NCBI GenBank assembly: GCA_049583635.1
Contig: JBAUWF010000066.1
Coordinates: 4,457-68,456, forward strand
Origin: Dokdonella_A sp049583635
Lineage (GTDB): Bacteria > Pseudomonadota > Gammaproteobacteria > Xanthomonadales > Rhodanobacteraceae
Direction: 5' to 3'
Length of the DNA: 64,000 nt
In this document: in pieces, positions 1-8,164 of the stretch
How the letters are laid out: each line of letters begins with the position of its first letter
How positions within the stretch are numbered: position 1 is the first letter of the stretch
Program-made: the position numbers and the translations under genes
The notes under the pieces: model-generated
What the model saw: the letters and a program-made list of their open reading frames with translations, nothing else
Told to the model about the DNA's origin: nothing
The model's database searches: none

Positions 1-436
<436 letters not shown>

Positions 437-471
437 GCGCAGACGACAAACGCCGGGACGTTCGTCAGGCC

Positions 472-561
472 GACGATGGGTATCGCTGCGCTCCACCCAT
501 CCTGCAAAGATCGCCACCACGCAGCTCGTAGGATGGGTGGAGCGCAGCGATACCCATCGTC
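472..561. repeat. Perfect 32-bp inverted repeat, palindromic intergenic element
   Basis: Bases 472-503 and 530-561 are exact reverse complements (32 bp each) around a 26-nt loop. The core reads GGATGGGTGGAGCGCAGCG on the right arm. The element sits between the stop of the serine dehydratase gene and the convergent membrane-protein gene, where it could act as a transcript-end hairpin on both strands. I recognise the core as a dispersed proteobacterial intergenic repeat whose accidental translations (such as GYRCAPPI) recur in databases. A degenerate relative lies at 7204-7271. Confidence 0.9.
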
Positions 562-599
562 CCGGCACCGCGCGCCCACCAATCCATGCGCGAGTCCGT

Positions 600-1181
600 T
601 CAGACGACGCGCGCGCGATCGCCTCGACCAAGCCACCACGCGATGCCCGCACCCGCGAGCAACCAGCCGATCACCTGTTCAAGCCCGCTCCCGATCGTGA
701 ATGCGGTCGGAAACATGTACCAGTTCCAGTACGGCACATTGATCGCAAGCCACGCAAACAAGCCCAGTCCGCCTGCCGCGAGTACGCGCCCGGCAAAGCC
801 GGACGCGCCGAGCGACAGCACCCACGCCGCAATCAGCGCGGCAAGCACAACCGACACGAACTGCTTGATCATGTTCGGAACCATGTTCGACATCACTGGA
901 TTGCCGCCTGCCTGATAGACCACGAACGCGAACGCGCTGTTGCGGTTCTGTTCGTTGAACGCTGTCATCGCCGCCTGATCACTCATCTTCTCGGGCGCAA
1001 TGCTCGGGTACATGTAGACACCGGGTCCCGACGTCGCGGTGGTCGCCAGCACGCTCAGCGCAGCCGGCTGCTCGACCGGCAGCTTGACGCCCATCTCGCC
1101 GATCGGCAGCAGCGTATGCGCCAGCGTGGTCCAGATGAACATGATGATTCCGCCGATGATTCCCGCAATCACGATACGCAT
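600..1181 (-). CDS. Integral membrane protein of unknown function
   Basis: This 193-residue protein is not recognised. It has an N-terminal hydrophobic segment (residues about 2-22, with a glycine-rich IIGGIIMFIW stretch), then a polar, probably extracytoplasmic region of about 80 residues, and three further hydrophobic segments (about 108-130, 133-150 and 165-185). The last segments contain many tryptophans (YWNWYMF, AWWLG). The start is supported by a good ribosome-binding site, GAGGGGAGACTCAC, directly before the ATG. The gene converges with the serine dehydratase gene and lies downstream of the subtilase gene on the same strand. A strong terminator separates it from the subtilase, so it is probably transcribed alone. 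Confidence 0.75.
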   Translation of the reverse strand: MRIVIAGIIGGIIMFIWTTLAHTLLPIGEMGVKLPVEQPAALSVLATTATSGPGVYMYPSIAPEKMSDQAAMTAFNEQNRNSAFAFVVYQAGGNPVMSNMVPNMIKQFVSVVLAALIAAWVLSLGASGFAGRVLAAGGLGLFAWLAINVPYWNWYMFPTAFTIGSGLEQVIGWLLAGAGIAWWLGRGDRARVV

Positions 1182-1355
1182 GTGAGTCTCCCCTCACCCG
1201 GCCGACTGCCGGAAGGGCATCTTGCCGCGCGCGGCGCATCACGGCAATCGGTTTGATCTGTTGGCGGCGAGGCATGCGCACTCCGTTTGCAGTCGGTGTG
1301 GAGCGCCGGTCGAAATGTTGGAAATCGCGGGCTCGCTGATTGGCGGCTTCCCGCA

Positions 1356-1386
1356 AGAAAAACGGCGCGGTAGCCAGCCGCGCCGC
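1356..1386 (-). terminator. Rho-independent terminator of the S8 peptidase gene
   Basis: On the minus strand an 8-bp GC-only stem (arms 1363-1370 and 1378-1385) with a 7-nt loop is followed by GTTTTTCTTG. It lies 26 bases beyond the stop codon of the subtilase gene, as expected for an intrinsic terminator. Confidence 0.85.
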
Positions 1387-1411
1387 TGAGAGTACTTCGC
1401 GTAACCCGTGC

Positions 1412-4342
1412 CTACTGGCTGTTGTCCAGCACGATAGGCTGACCTGCGGCATCAGTACCGTGGCCACGGATGATCCAGTTATGGGTAAAGCTCGGAAGCG
1501 CATCGGGCGTCAACACAAGCCCGAGCGCACTCAGATCCGGCGGCGAGCCGACACTGCCCAGACCCCCGATCCAGGAATGACCGGCGAAGTCGACTGCATC
1601 ATCGGCACTCGCCGGAAACGCATTGACGGTGCGGTTGACCAGGGCAATCAGGATCTCGCCCGGGCCGTTCAGCGTGACACCACTCGGAATCGTGATCGTC
1701 TGCAAGCTGTTCTGCGGTGCCGCAACCGTCTGACCGGTCACGGAACCCACGAGTGTCGCACCGTTGGATGGATCGTCGTCACTATCCTGGAAAACGTACA
1801 GATCGAAAACGTCTCCGACCGTAGTCCCGGTCGCACTGAAGATCGTATCCACGGTGTTGAGCGTGATCGGATACTCGTCGGCATCCGGCGTGAACTGGTT
1901 GAGCCAGAGGAACGTGAACGGCGAGGTACCGCCCCCGAGGGAGTTGAAGTTGCCGCCGCTGTCGGGCAAGCCATCGATCTGCAGCGTGCACACGCCATTC
2001 GTGCATACGCCACTCGGCGGCGGCGGCGCGCCGTCGAAGCCGTCCTGGAAAACCTCGTCGACGAGCGGAGCATCGATCGCCACCGTCAGGTGCTGATCAG
2101 GCGACTGGCCGTTGGCTTCGCTCAGAACGACATCGCCGAAGCTGATACCGCTCGTTCCACTGGACGGCGGCTCCGCGGTAATTGTCAGCGTCTGCGTCGC
2201 GCCCGGCGCGAGCGTGAAGCTTGCCGGTGCTATCGAACCCGTGATGCCGCCGGAAATCGTATCGAACGACGCATTCCACGAGCCTTGCGTGGCGAGCCGG
2301 TTCTTGACGGTGCGTGTCCAGCTGCAGCTACCCTGACAATCGACGTTGCGCATCGACGGAATGTTGAGATCCTTGACGTCGATCGAGCCACCGGATGGAT
2401 TGGCCGCCAGGAAATTCGCGTAGGTCTCGTCGAGGGTCAAACCCACGAGCGCCGCCTTGGTCAGATCGACACGACCGCTGCCGACATCGTCGATCGTCCA
2501 CGGCGTGGTTCCGTCCTCCTCGACGCCATCGGCGTTGGTAGCCGTCGTCTGCATCGCCGACTTGACCTCTTCCACGGTCCAGTCCGGATGCACGGCGCGA
2601 ATCAATGCGCCGGAACCGGTGTTGTGCGGCGTCGACATCGAAGTGCCGCTGAGGAATCCGTAGCTGCCTTCCGAGTTGGTCAGTGCGGCGTAGATGTTCA
2701 CGCCCGGACCGCTGATGTCCGGCTTGGTCAGATCGGCGAAGGGCGCCGGCGTCGGGCCGCGATAGCTGAAGTTGGCCAGCACATCACCTTGCGTATTGCC
2801 GACGGCGATCGGCACGACATCGGCGGTCGCATCCGTCGGATTGGCATCGGCGAATGCGATCAACGCATCGCCCTGGAACATCGTGGTGCTGTAGGCCGGT
2901 ACATTCGGCGCCCCGGTCGTGTCCATGTTGACCGTGCCGGGCACGTTGTTGCCGATCACAACCAGATCCGCGCCGGCGTTGGCGGCGTTGGTGATTTTCT
3001 CGGTAAACGTGCAGGTGCCGCGGCGCAACATCGCGATCGCGCCGGTGAACGTGCCGGCCGGAATCCCGCCACTGGCGGTGCATGCTTCCGGATTGGGCGA
3101 GTAGGACCTGATCGGGTGATCGGTAAGCGTCGGTGTCGATGACGCGGGCGTTGTGCTGCCCGGGTTCAACGGAACCCCGACCGTTTCGGGTGGCGGCGTA
3201 CCCGGACCGGTCACCGAAAGATTGGGCCCGATGATTTCATCCTGAGTCGATGCCGCCACGCTGAGCAGCCACGGCCCCCGGTGATTGACCTTGCCGACCG
3301 GATCGGTTTCCCCGGCTTGCAGATTGCCTGCAGCAGCGGCGACGAACACGCCTGCATTCATCGCGTCCAGGAAATCGCGATCGTTGTCGTTCCACGGGCT
3401 GGTCCCCCCCGAAATCGAGAAATTCAGCACGTCAACCTGGTCGGTGATCGCATTCTCGATACCCGCTGCGATATCGGCACCACCGCAATTAGTGGTCTGG
3501 CACACCTTGTAGCTGTAAAGATATGCGCATGGCGCCACGCCGGACATCGTGATGCCGTCCGGAATTGACGGCGGCGGCACCGCGGTGTTGTCGAGCGTGT
3601 TGCCGGCTGCCGTGCTCGCGGTATGGACGCCGTGTCCGTTGCCCTGGGCGGCCTCCGGATCGGGACCGTTGCAAAGACCACCGCTGCTGGAGCTGCAATC
3701 GACCGCCTTGAGTTTCGGATTGGCGTCGCTGAAGCCGCAAACCGGATCGTTCGCGAATGACGGGTGTGTGCTGTAGGTGCCGGTATCGAGATCCGCGACG
3801 ATGATGCCCTGACCCATCGTACCGGTGTGATCCGGCGTATCGGTGCCGTCCCAGATCTTGTCGGCGCCGATGAATTTCGGACCGCGATAGGTCGTCAGAT
3901 GTTCGATCGTTTCCGGTTTGATCGACCGGATGCCCGGCAGGGCAGCGACACGTGCGGCCTGCTCGGATGTCAGCTCGGCGGAGATGCCGTTGCGCAAAAT
4001 CTCGTAACTGTGCTGCATGTTGAGCGATCCGGAAACCACCTGCCGGATTGCGGCCACATGCTCGTCACGCTTGGTCTGAAGATATCGACTGTAGGCCAAC
4101 GACGCGGGGCTGTGCACGTCGAGCTTGCGCGTGCCGACCTTGTCGGGAGCGGTTGGCGCAAGATTCTGCACGCCGCCCTCGTAATGCAGCAGACCCGGTT
4201 CGACAAAGGTGATGATGTAGGTTCGCGGCGCTTCCTTGAGTACCGCGACGTTGCTGGCCTGTACCGGCGTGGTGACACCCGCGCCGAGCAGCGCGACCGC
4301 GATGGCGGACGCCAGCGCGCCCATGTGTATCGACTTGCCCAT
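1412..4342 (-). CDS. Secreted subtilisin-like serine peptidase (S8) with PA domain
   Basis: A 976-residue exported protease. Domains in order: a signal peptide (about residues 1-29, ending TTPVQA), an inhibitor-I9-like propeptide (about 35-140), the S8 catalytic domain with Asp186 (ADLDTG), His237 (GNGHGVH) and Ser568 (SGTSMSTPH), and a protease-associated insert at about 415-510 (MLRRGTCTFTEK, GADLVVIGNN) inside the catalytic domain. An Fn3-like beta region follows, and then a C-terminal jelly-roll-like domain of about 200 residues. The linker carries FQDGFDGAPPPP, resembling the short DGF(E/D) endings of many Xanthomonadales secreted proteins. The ATG at 4342 was chosen because GGAGAAGACCA precedes it and it opens directly into a signal peptide; an in-frame start further upstream lacks both. 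It probably degrades external protein. A terminator follows the stop. Confidence 0.93.
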   Translation of the reverse strand: MGKSIHMGALASAIAVALLGAGVTTPVQASNVAVLKEAPRTYIITFVEPGLLHYEGGVQNLAPTAPDKVGTRKLDVHSPASLAYSRYLQTKRDEHVAAIRQVVSGSLNMQHSYEILRNGISAELTSEQAARVAALPGIRSIKPETIEHLTTYRGPKFIGADKIWDGTDTPDHTGTMGQGIIVADLDTGTYSTHPSFANDPVCGFSDANPKLKAVDCSSSSGGLCNGPDPEAAQGNGHGVHTASTAAGNTLDNTAVPPPSIPDGITMSGVAPCAYLYSYKVCQTTNCGGADIAAGIENAITDQVDVLNFSISGGTSPWNDNDRDFLDAMNAGVFVAAAAGNLQAGETDPVGKVNHRGPWLLSVAASTQDEIIGPNLSVTGPGTPPPETVGVPLNPGSTTPASSTPTLTDHPIRSYSPNPEACTASGGIPAGTFTGAIAMLRRGTCTFTEKITNAANAGADLVVIGNNVPGTVNMDTTGAPNVPAYSTTMFQGDALIAFADANPTDATADVVPIAVGNTQGDVLANFSYRGPTPAPFADLTKPDISGPGVNIYAALTNSEGSYGFLSGTSMSTPHNTGSGALIRAVHPDWTVEEVKSAMQTTATNADGVEEDGTTPWTIDDVGSGRVDLTKAALVGLTLDETYANFLAANPSGGSIDVKDLNIPSMRNVDCQGSCSWTRTVKNRLATQGSWNASFDTISGGITGSIAPASFTLAPGATQTLTITAEPPSSGTSGISFGDVVLSEANGQSPDQHLTVAIDAPLVDEVFQDGFDGAPPPPSGVCTNGVCTLQIDGLPDSGGNFNSLGGGTSPFTFLWLNQFTPDADEYPITLNTVDTIFSATGTTVGDVFDLYVFQDSDDDPSNGATLVGSVTGQTVAAPQNSLQTITIPSGVTLNGPGEILIALVNRTVNAFPASADDAVDFAGHSWIGGLGSVGSPPDLSALGLVLTPDALPSFTHNWIIRGHGTDAAGQPIVLDNSQ

Positions 4343-4508
4343 TGGTCTTCTCCGTGGAATGACGGGTGAACGCTGCCGATCACGATCGGCAATCGGGAAA
4401 TCTACGCTGCCGCAAAGCGCGGGCCTTGGGATCAACGGTTTATAGCATCGCAACCGACACGCTGCCAACCGTCTGCGGTCCTATGCCGTGATGCCGGGAA
4501 CGCGCGGA

Positions 4509-5039
4509 CTACGTGATCTGCCCCAGGCGCGATCGACGCGATACATAACAAGGCAAGGCAACCAAGCCTGCAACCCACAAAAGAAGGCCGAGCACAATCA
4601 GGGCAGCTGGCGACAGCATCGGCAATGCAACGATGCCGCCTGCGAGACTGCCCGGTACGAGCGTGCCGTGCAGTTCGAGCGAGTTCTGGGTCCAGGTCAC
4701 GTCGTAGCTCGGCGCCGCAAGAACACCAAGTTCGGCGACGACCTCGTACGGGACCGGCGCCATCGGGAGGAAACAACCTCTGTCATCGTAGGGTGAGGCG
4801 ATCGAAATCGATGTTCCGTCGACCTCGATGGAAGACGGCGGCAAGAATTCCACCTCGCAGCCGGGCCCGTCGCTCCGACCGGAAACGACCGCCTCGATGC
4901 CCCCGATCGGAGAGGGTCGGAACGACAGCGACTCGTCCAACGCATGAGCCGGCGCAAACGCCGACATCAGACCGACTACCAGTGCGATTTTCAACGCGGA
5001 TCGCAGCAAGGCACTCCCCTCATGCAACGTTCCGACCAT
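4509..5039 (-). CDS. Exported protein with IPTL-CTERM-like C-terminal anchor
   Basis: This 176-residue protein is not recognised as a family. Residues about 1-33 form a signal peptide ending APAHA. A beta-rich middle with two cysteines (GPGCEVEF and DRGCFLP) could be disulfide-bonded. The C-terminus LPMLSPAALIVLGLLLW, followed by more hydrophobic residues and the basic cluster SRRSR, matches the layout of exosortase-type sorting tails, closest to the IPTL-CTERM pattern although the signature is degenerate. I chose the ATG at 5039 because GGAG lies just upstream; an upstream TTG would only add six residues. It stands alone between the subtilase gene and yoaA. Calling it a surface-anchored protein is inference. 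Confidence 0.65.
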   Translation of the reverse strand: MVGTLHEGSALLRSALKIALVVGLMSAFAPAHALDESLSFRPSPIGGIEAVVSGRSDGPGCEVEFLPPSSIEVDGTSISIASPYDDRGCFLPMAPVPYEVVAELGVLAAPSYDVTWTQNSLELHGTLVPGSLAGGIVALPMLSPAALIVLGLLLWVAGLVALPCYVSRRSRLGQIT

Positions 5040-5168
5040 AGCACTCCGTGCAATCAAGTCAACCGAGAAACATGGGGCAGTTTGGGTGCGTTCCCGCAGC
5101 CGCAGGTCATGGTGCGATGAGCGCGTATCGGTGTGTTCCGGTTTCCAAGAGCGCAGATGCTCTGCTTG

Positions 5169-7076
5169 CTAGGCAAAAAACGCCTCGACCTCGGCCAGCT
5201 CGCGCGTCAGCGGCAGCGGCGGCAGGCTGGCAAGGAACATGCGGCCGTAACCGCGCGTGGTCAGGCGTGGATCACACAACATCAACACGCCACGATCGTG
5301 AACGTCGCGGATCAGCCGTCCGGCGCCCTGCTTGAACGCGATCACCGCGGCCGGCACCTGCCATTCGGTGAACGGATTGCCGCCGGCCTCGCGCAAGGCC
5401 GCGAGTCGCGCGAGAAGCACCGGATCGTCGGGCGCGGCGAACGGCAATTTGTCGATGACGACGAGCGACAACGCTTCGCCGACCACATCCACGCCGGCCC
5501 AGAAACTTGCCGCGCCGAGCAGAACGCCGTGACCCGACGCACGGAAATCGGTCAGTAACTGATGTCTTGGCGCGCTGCCCTGCACGAACAGCGGGTACGA
5601 CACGCAATCAGCCAGCAACTCGGCCGCTCGACGTAATGCGCGGTGTGAGGTGAACAACAGGAACGCACGGCCACGCGAGGCCGCCAGCACCGGCAAGATG
5701 GCCTGCACCACGTGCTCGATGTAATCGGTCGCGCCCGGATCGGGTAGCGTGCGCGGCAGATAGGCCAGCGCCTGGCGTGCGTAATCGAACGGGCTGTCGA
5801 GTGACAACGTCACCGGATCATCGAGCCCGAGCTGGCGTGCGTAGTGATCGAAGCGCCCGGCAACCGAAAGCGTCGCCGAGGTGAAGATCCACGCCGCATG
5901 ACTCTGCGCACGCAGTTCGCGCAACGGATCGGCCAGATCGAGCGGCGTCGCATGCAGCGCGAACCCCTGCCCGGTCAATTCGTACCAGTTGACCCAGCCA
6001 CTCGCAGCGCCATCGCACAACTGAATCAGCCGCGCGAGCTGCGCCTCGGTGCGCTCGACGATGCTTGCGAAACCCCGACTGCGCTCGGCATGCGGACCGA
6101 TTGCGTCGGCCAGAGCCGACAACGCTGCGCGCAGCGCCGAAAGTTCATTGTCGACATCGGCATCGCGCTCGATTTCGGCGAACACGCCCTTGTTCGGGAA
6201 ACGATCGAGCGCGAGACGCAAGCGCGCAAGTGCCGGCGCCAGCGCCTCGATCGCCGGTTGCAGCGCGCCCAGCGCGCCACTCACATCGGCGCACTCGGCC
6301 AACGCATCGCGCGCAAGGTCACCCAGTTGCCTCGAGGTCAGGCTGACTGAAAAGAACTGTCCGGCCAGTTCCGGAATCTGGTGTGCTTCGTCGAGAATGA
6401 ACGCGTGCGCGCCGGGCAGGATCTCGCCGAAGCCTTCCTGCTTCATCGCCAGATCGGCGAACAGCAGATGATGATTGACCACCACGATGTCCGCTTCCTG
6501 AGCCGCGCGACGTGCCTTGACCACAAAACAATCGGCGAAAAACGGACACTCGCTGCCGAGGCAATTCTCGATCGTCGATGTCGTGCGCAGCCACAGCGGC
6601 GACGTTTCGGCCACGGCGGCCAGTTCGGCGCGATCACCACTCGCCGTTTGCGCCGACCAGCTGCGTATGCGCTGCAGTTGCGATGCCTGTTCGCGACTGA
6701 CGAAACGGCCGTCCTGACTGGTCTGATCCAGGCGATACAGGCACAGGTAATTGGCGCGGCCCTTTAGCAGACTGACCCGCACACGCGCGCCGAGTACGGC
6801 TTGCACGCGCGGCAGATCGCGATGAAACAGTTGATCCTGCAGCGTCCTGGTGCCGGTTGAAATGATCACGCGCTTGCCCGACAACAGGGCCGGCACCAGA
6901 TACGCGAAGGTCTTGCCGGTACCGGTGCCTGCTTCTGCGATCAACGTCTGGCGCTCGGCAATGGCCTCTTCGACCGACTCGGCCATGATCTGCTGCGACG
7001 AGCGTTGCGCGAATCCCGGCACTTCGCGCGCGAACGGACCCCCGGATCCGAGCAGGCTCGCGGATTCACTCGACAT
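5169..7076 (-). CDS. yoaA: ATP-dependent DNA helicase, DinG/YoaA type
   Basis: A 635-residue superfamily 2 helicase of the XPD/DinG group. Walker A is AEAGTGTGKT near residue 50, motif II is ILDEAHQIPE near residue 230, and the C-terminal helicase lobe holds the arginine motif KQGAGRLIRD. Four cysteines typical of the family's [4Fe-4S] cluster are visible: one in NYLCLYR, then CLGSECPFFADC. The length and the short N-terminus fit YoaA rather than the longer DinG. In E. coli YoaA works with the clamp-loader protein HolC in repair of stalled replication. The helicase family is certain; the YoaA-versus-DinG choice rests on length. The gene points the same way as the lipoprotein and PBP1b genes upstream, but a 253-bp gap holding a repeat element intervenes. 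Confidence 0.9.
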   Translation of the reverse strand: MSSESASLLGSGGPFAREVPGFAQRSSQQIMAESVEEAIAERQTLIAEAGTGTGKTFAYLVPALLSGKRVIISTGTRTLQDQLFHRDLPRVQAVLGARVRVSLLKGRANYLCLYRLDQTSQDGRFVSREQASQLQRIRSWSAQTASGDRAELAAVAETSPLWLRTTSTIENCLGSECPFFADCFVVKARRAAQEADIVVVNHHLLFADLAMKQEGFGEILPGAHAFILDEAHQIPELAGQFFSVSLTSRQLGDLARDALAECADVSGALGALQPAIEALAPALARLRLALDRFPNKGVFAEIERDADVDNELSALRAALSALADAIGPHAERSRGFASIVERTEAQLARLIQLCDGAASGWVNWYELTGQGFALHATPLDLADPLRELRAQSHAAWIFTSATLSVAGRFDHYARQLGLDDPVTLSLDSPFDYARQALAYLPRTLPDPGATDYIEHVVQAILPVLAASRGRAFLLFTSHRALRRAAELLADCVSYPLFVQGSAPRHQLLTDFRASGHGVLLGAASFWAGVDVVGEALSLVVIDKLPFAAPDDPVLLARLAALREAGGNPFTEWQVPAAVIAFKQGAGRLIRDVHDRGVLMLCDPRLTTRGYGRMFLASLPPLPLTRELAEVEAFFA

Positions 7077-7203
7077 CGCTTCGTCTCTCTACGCGCAGTC
7101 GGCGATTATGCATGTGTGCGACGTCACGTTCGTAGCGTGTGCACTTGGTGCATGATCCGGCGTCCGGGCTTGCAGCAGCGCAGGTTCGCGCGAGGACTCT
7201 CGC

Positions 7204-7271
7204 AGGATGGGTCGGGCGTAGCGAAACCCATGCGGTTACCGATATGTGGGTATCGTTGCGCTCGCATCCCA
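7204..7271. repeat. Degenerate copy of the palindromic intergenic element
   Basis: Bases 7204-7231 and 7244-7271 form an imperfect inverted repeat with the same core as the element at 472-561 (GGATGGGTCGGGCGTAGCGA against GGATGGGTGGAGCGCAGCGA). Several mismatches separate the arms, so it is an older or diverged copy. It occupies the gap between yoaA and the lipoprotein gene. Confidence 0.75.
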
Positions 7272-7329
7272 CTAGGACCACGCGACCGGCTCGCGCAAAT
7301 GAGCGAAGTCGAAGCGCGCAGCACCTCAC

Positions 7330-7863
7330 CTACATGCGTACCGGCGGCGGGACGCGGCATTCCTTGAGACGTTCGCGCGCCGCGGCGCGTGTCGCCCGAT
7401 CGTTGAGCGCCGTACGTGCCTCGATCACGGTCTGCCAGTTGCGCGCGCAAAGGTTGCCAACTTTCGGACCGAGCGTGAAACTCTTGATCGCCAGTTGTTC
7501 GGCACGCAGCCAATGGCTTTGATCGACTTCGAGTTCGGCGAGATATTGCAGGATCTCCGGCGCGTCCGGCGCCAGCTTCAATGCGCTTTCGGTCGCGGCT
7601 GCGGCTGCGTCGAAATCGCGAGCTGCTTCGGCTGCATGTGCCTTGGCCAGCAGGCCGTCGACCGCCGGATCATGCAGCGGATGCACTTGTACAGCCGAAT
7701 CGAGCCCGTTGCCCGCAGCGCGGATTGCGGCGACTGCGTCATGATCGATGCGGACCGGCTGCGGTGGCGGCGGGTTTGATGCGGAGCACGCACCCAGCGC
7801 CAGCACGAGTGCGACAAGCAGAGCAACGTAGCATCGAGTGATGTCTGGCATCGGCATTTCCAT
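7330..7863 (-). CDS. Outer-membrane-type lipoprotein with TPR-like helices
   Basis: A 177-residue predicted lipoprotein. A hydrophobic leader ends in the lipobox LALGACS, giving a mature N-terminal cysteine near residue 26, followed by a proline-rich linker (NPPPPQP). The rest is alpha-helical with a TPR-like pair (AKAHAAEAARDFDAAAAATE, then LKLAPDAPEILQYLAELE). Several close in-frame ATGs exist; the third, preceded by GGAAATGCCG, may be the one used. Its place between PBP1b and YoaA resembles the arrangement I associate with Xanthomonadales, and a role at the cell envelope next to PBP1b is a reasonable guess. No specific function can be assigned. Confidence 0.78.
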   Translation of the reverse strand: MEMPMPDITRCYVALLVALVLALGACSASNPPPPQPVRIDHDAVAAIRAAGNGLDSAVQVHPLHDPAVDGLLAKAHAAEAARDFDAAAAATESALKLAPDAPEILQYLAELEVDQSHWLRAEQLAIKSFTLGPKVGNLCARNWQTVIEARTALNDRATRAAARERLKECRVPPPVRM

Positions 7864-8164
7864 CGACGTGATGTGGGATCAGGCGAGCGAGCGTACAACG
7901 GTATTATCGGGCATGACGAGCAAGGGCTGGCCTGGTCGCGCAACGATGCAATCCTGAATGCTGTCTTTTCTTTCCTGACTTGCACGCCGCAGCGCGCGAA
8001 AGCGCGATACGGACGGCGGCAAGGCAGTCACCGCAAGTGCACATGGCATTGCACAAGAAAACCTGGCCTTGCCGACGCAGACTTTTCGTGTGGACTGCAA
8101 CCGTGGGTGTGTCCGGTTCCGCCGTGGCGCCAGCATTCCGGCAACGGATTTGCGCGGCGAGACG
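7864..8164. other. Intergenic stretch between PBP1b and lipoprotein genes
   Basis: These 301 bases separate two genes on the minus strand. I see no convincing reading frame, no terminator with a T-tract and no strong promoter. It presumably holds the lipoprotein gene's promoter, but I cannot place it. Confidence 0.5.

Noticed and set aside
1340..3142. Long open frame on the plus strand opposite the S8 peptidase gene
   Set aside because: Its product is Arg/Gly/His-rich with no recognisable motif, while the opposite strand encodes a complete subtilase with catalytic triad. It is a GC-rich antisense shadow, as are the long frames opposite mrcB, the kinase, relA, hrpA and lhr.
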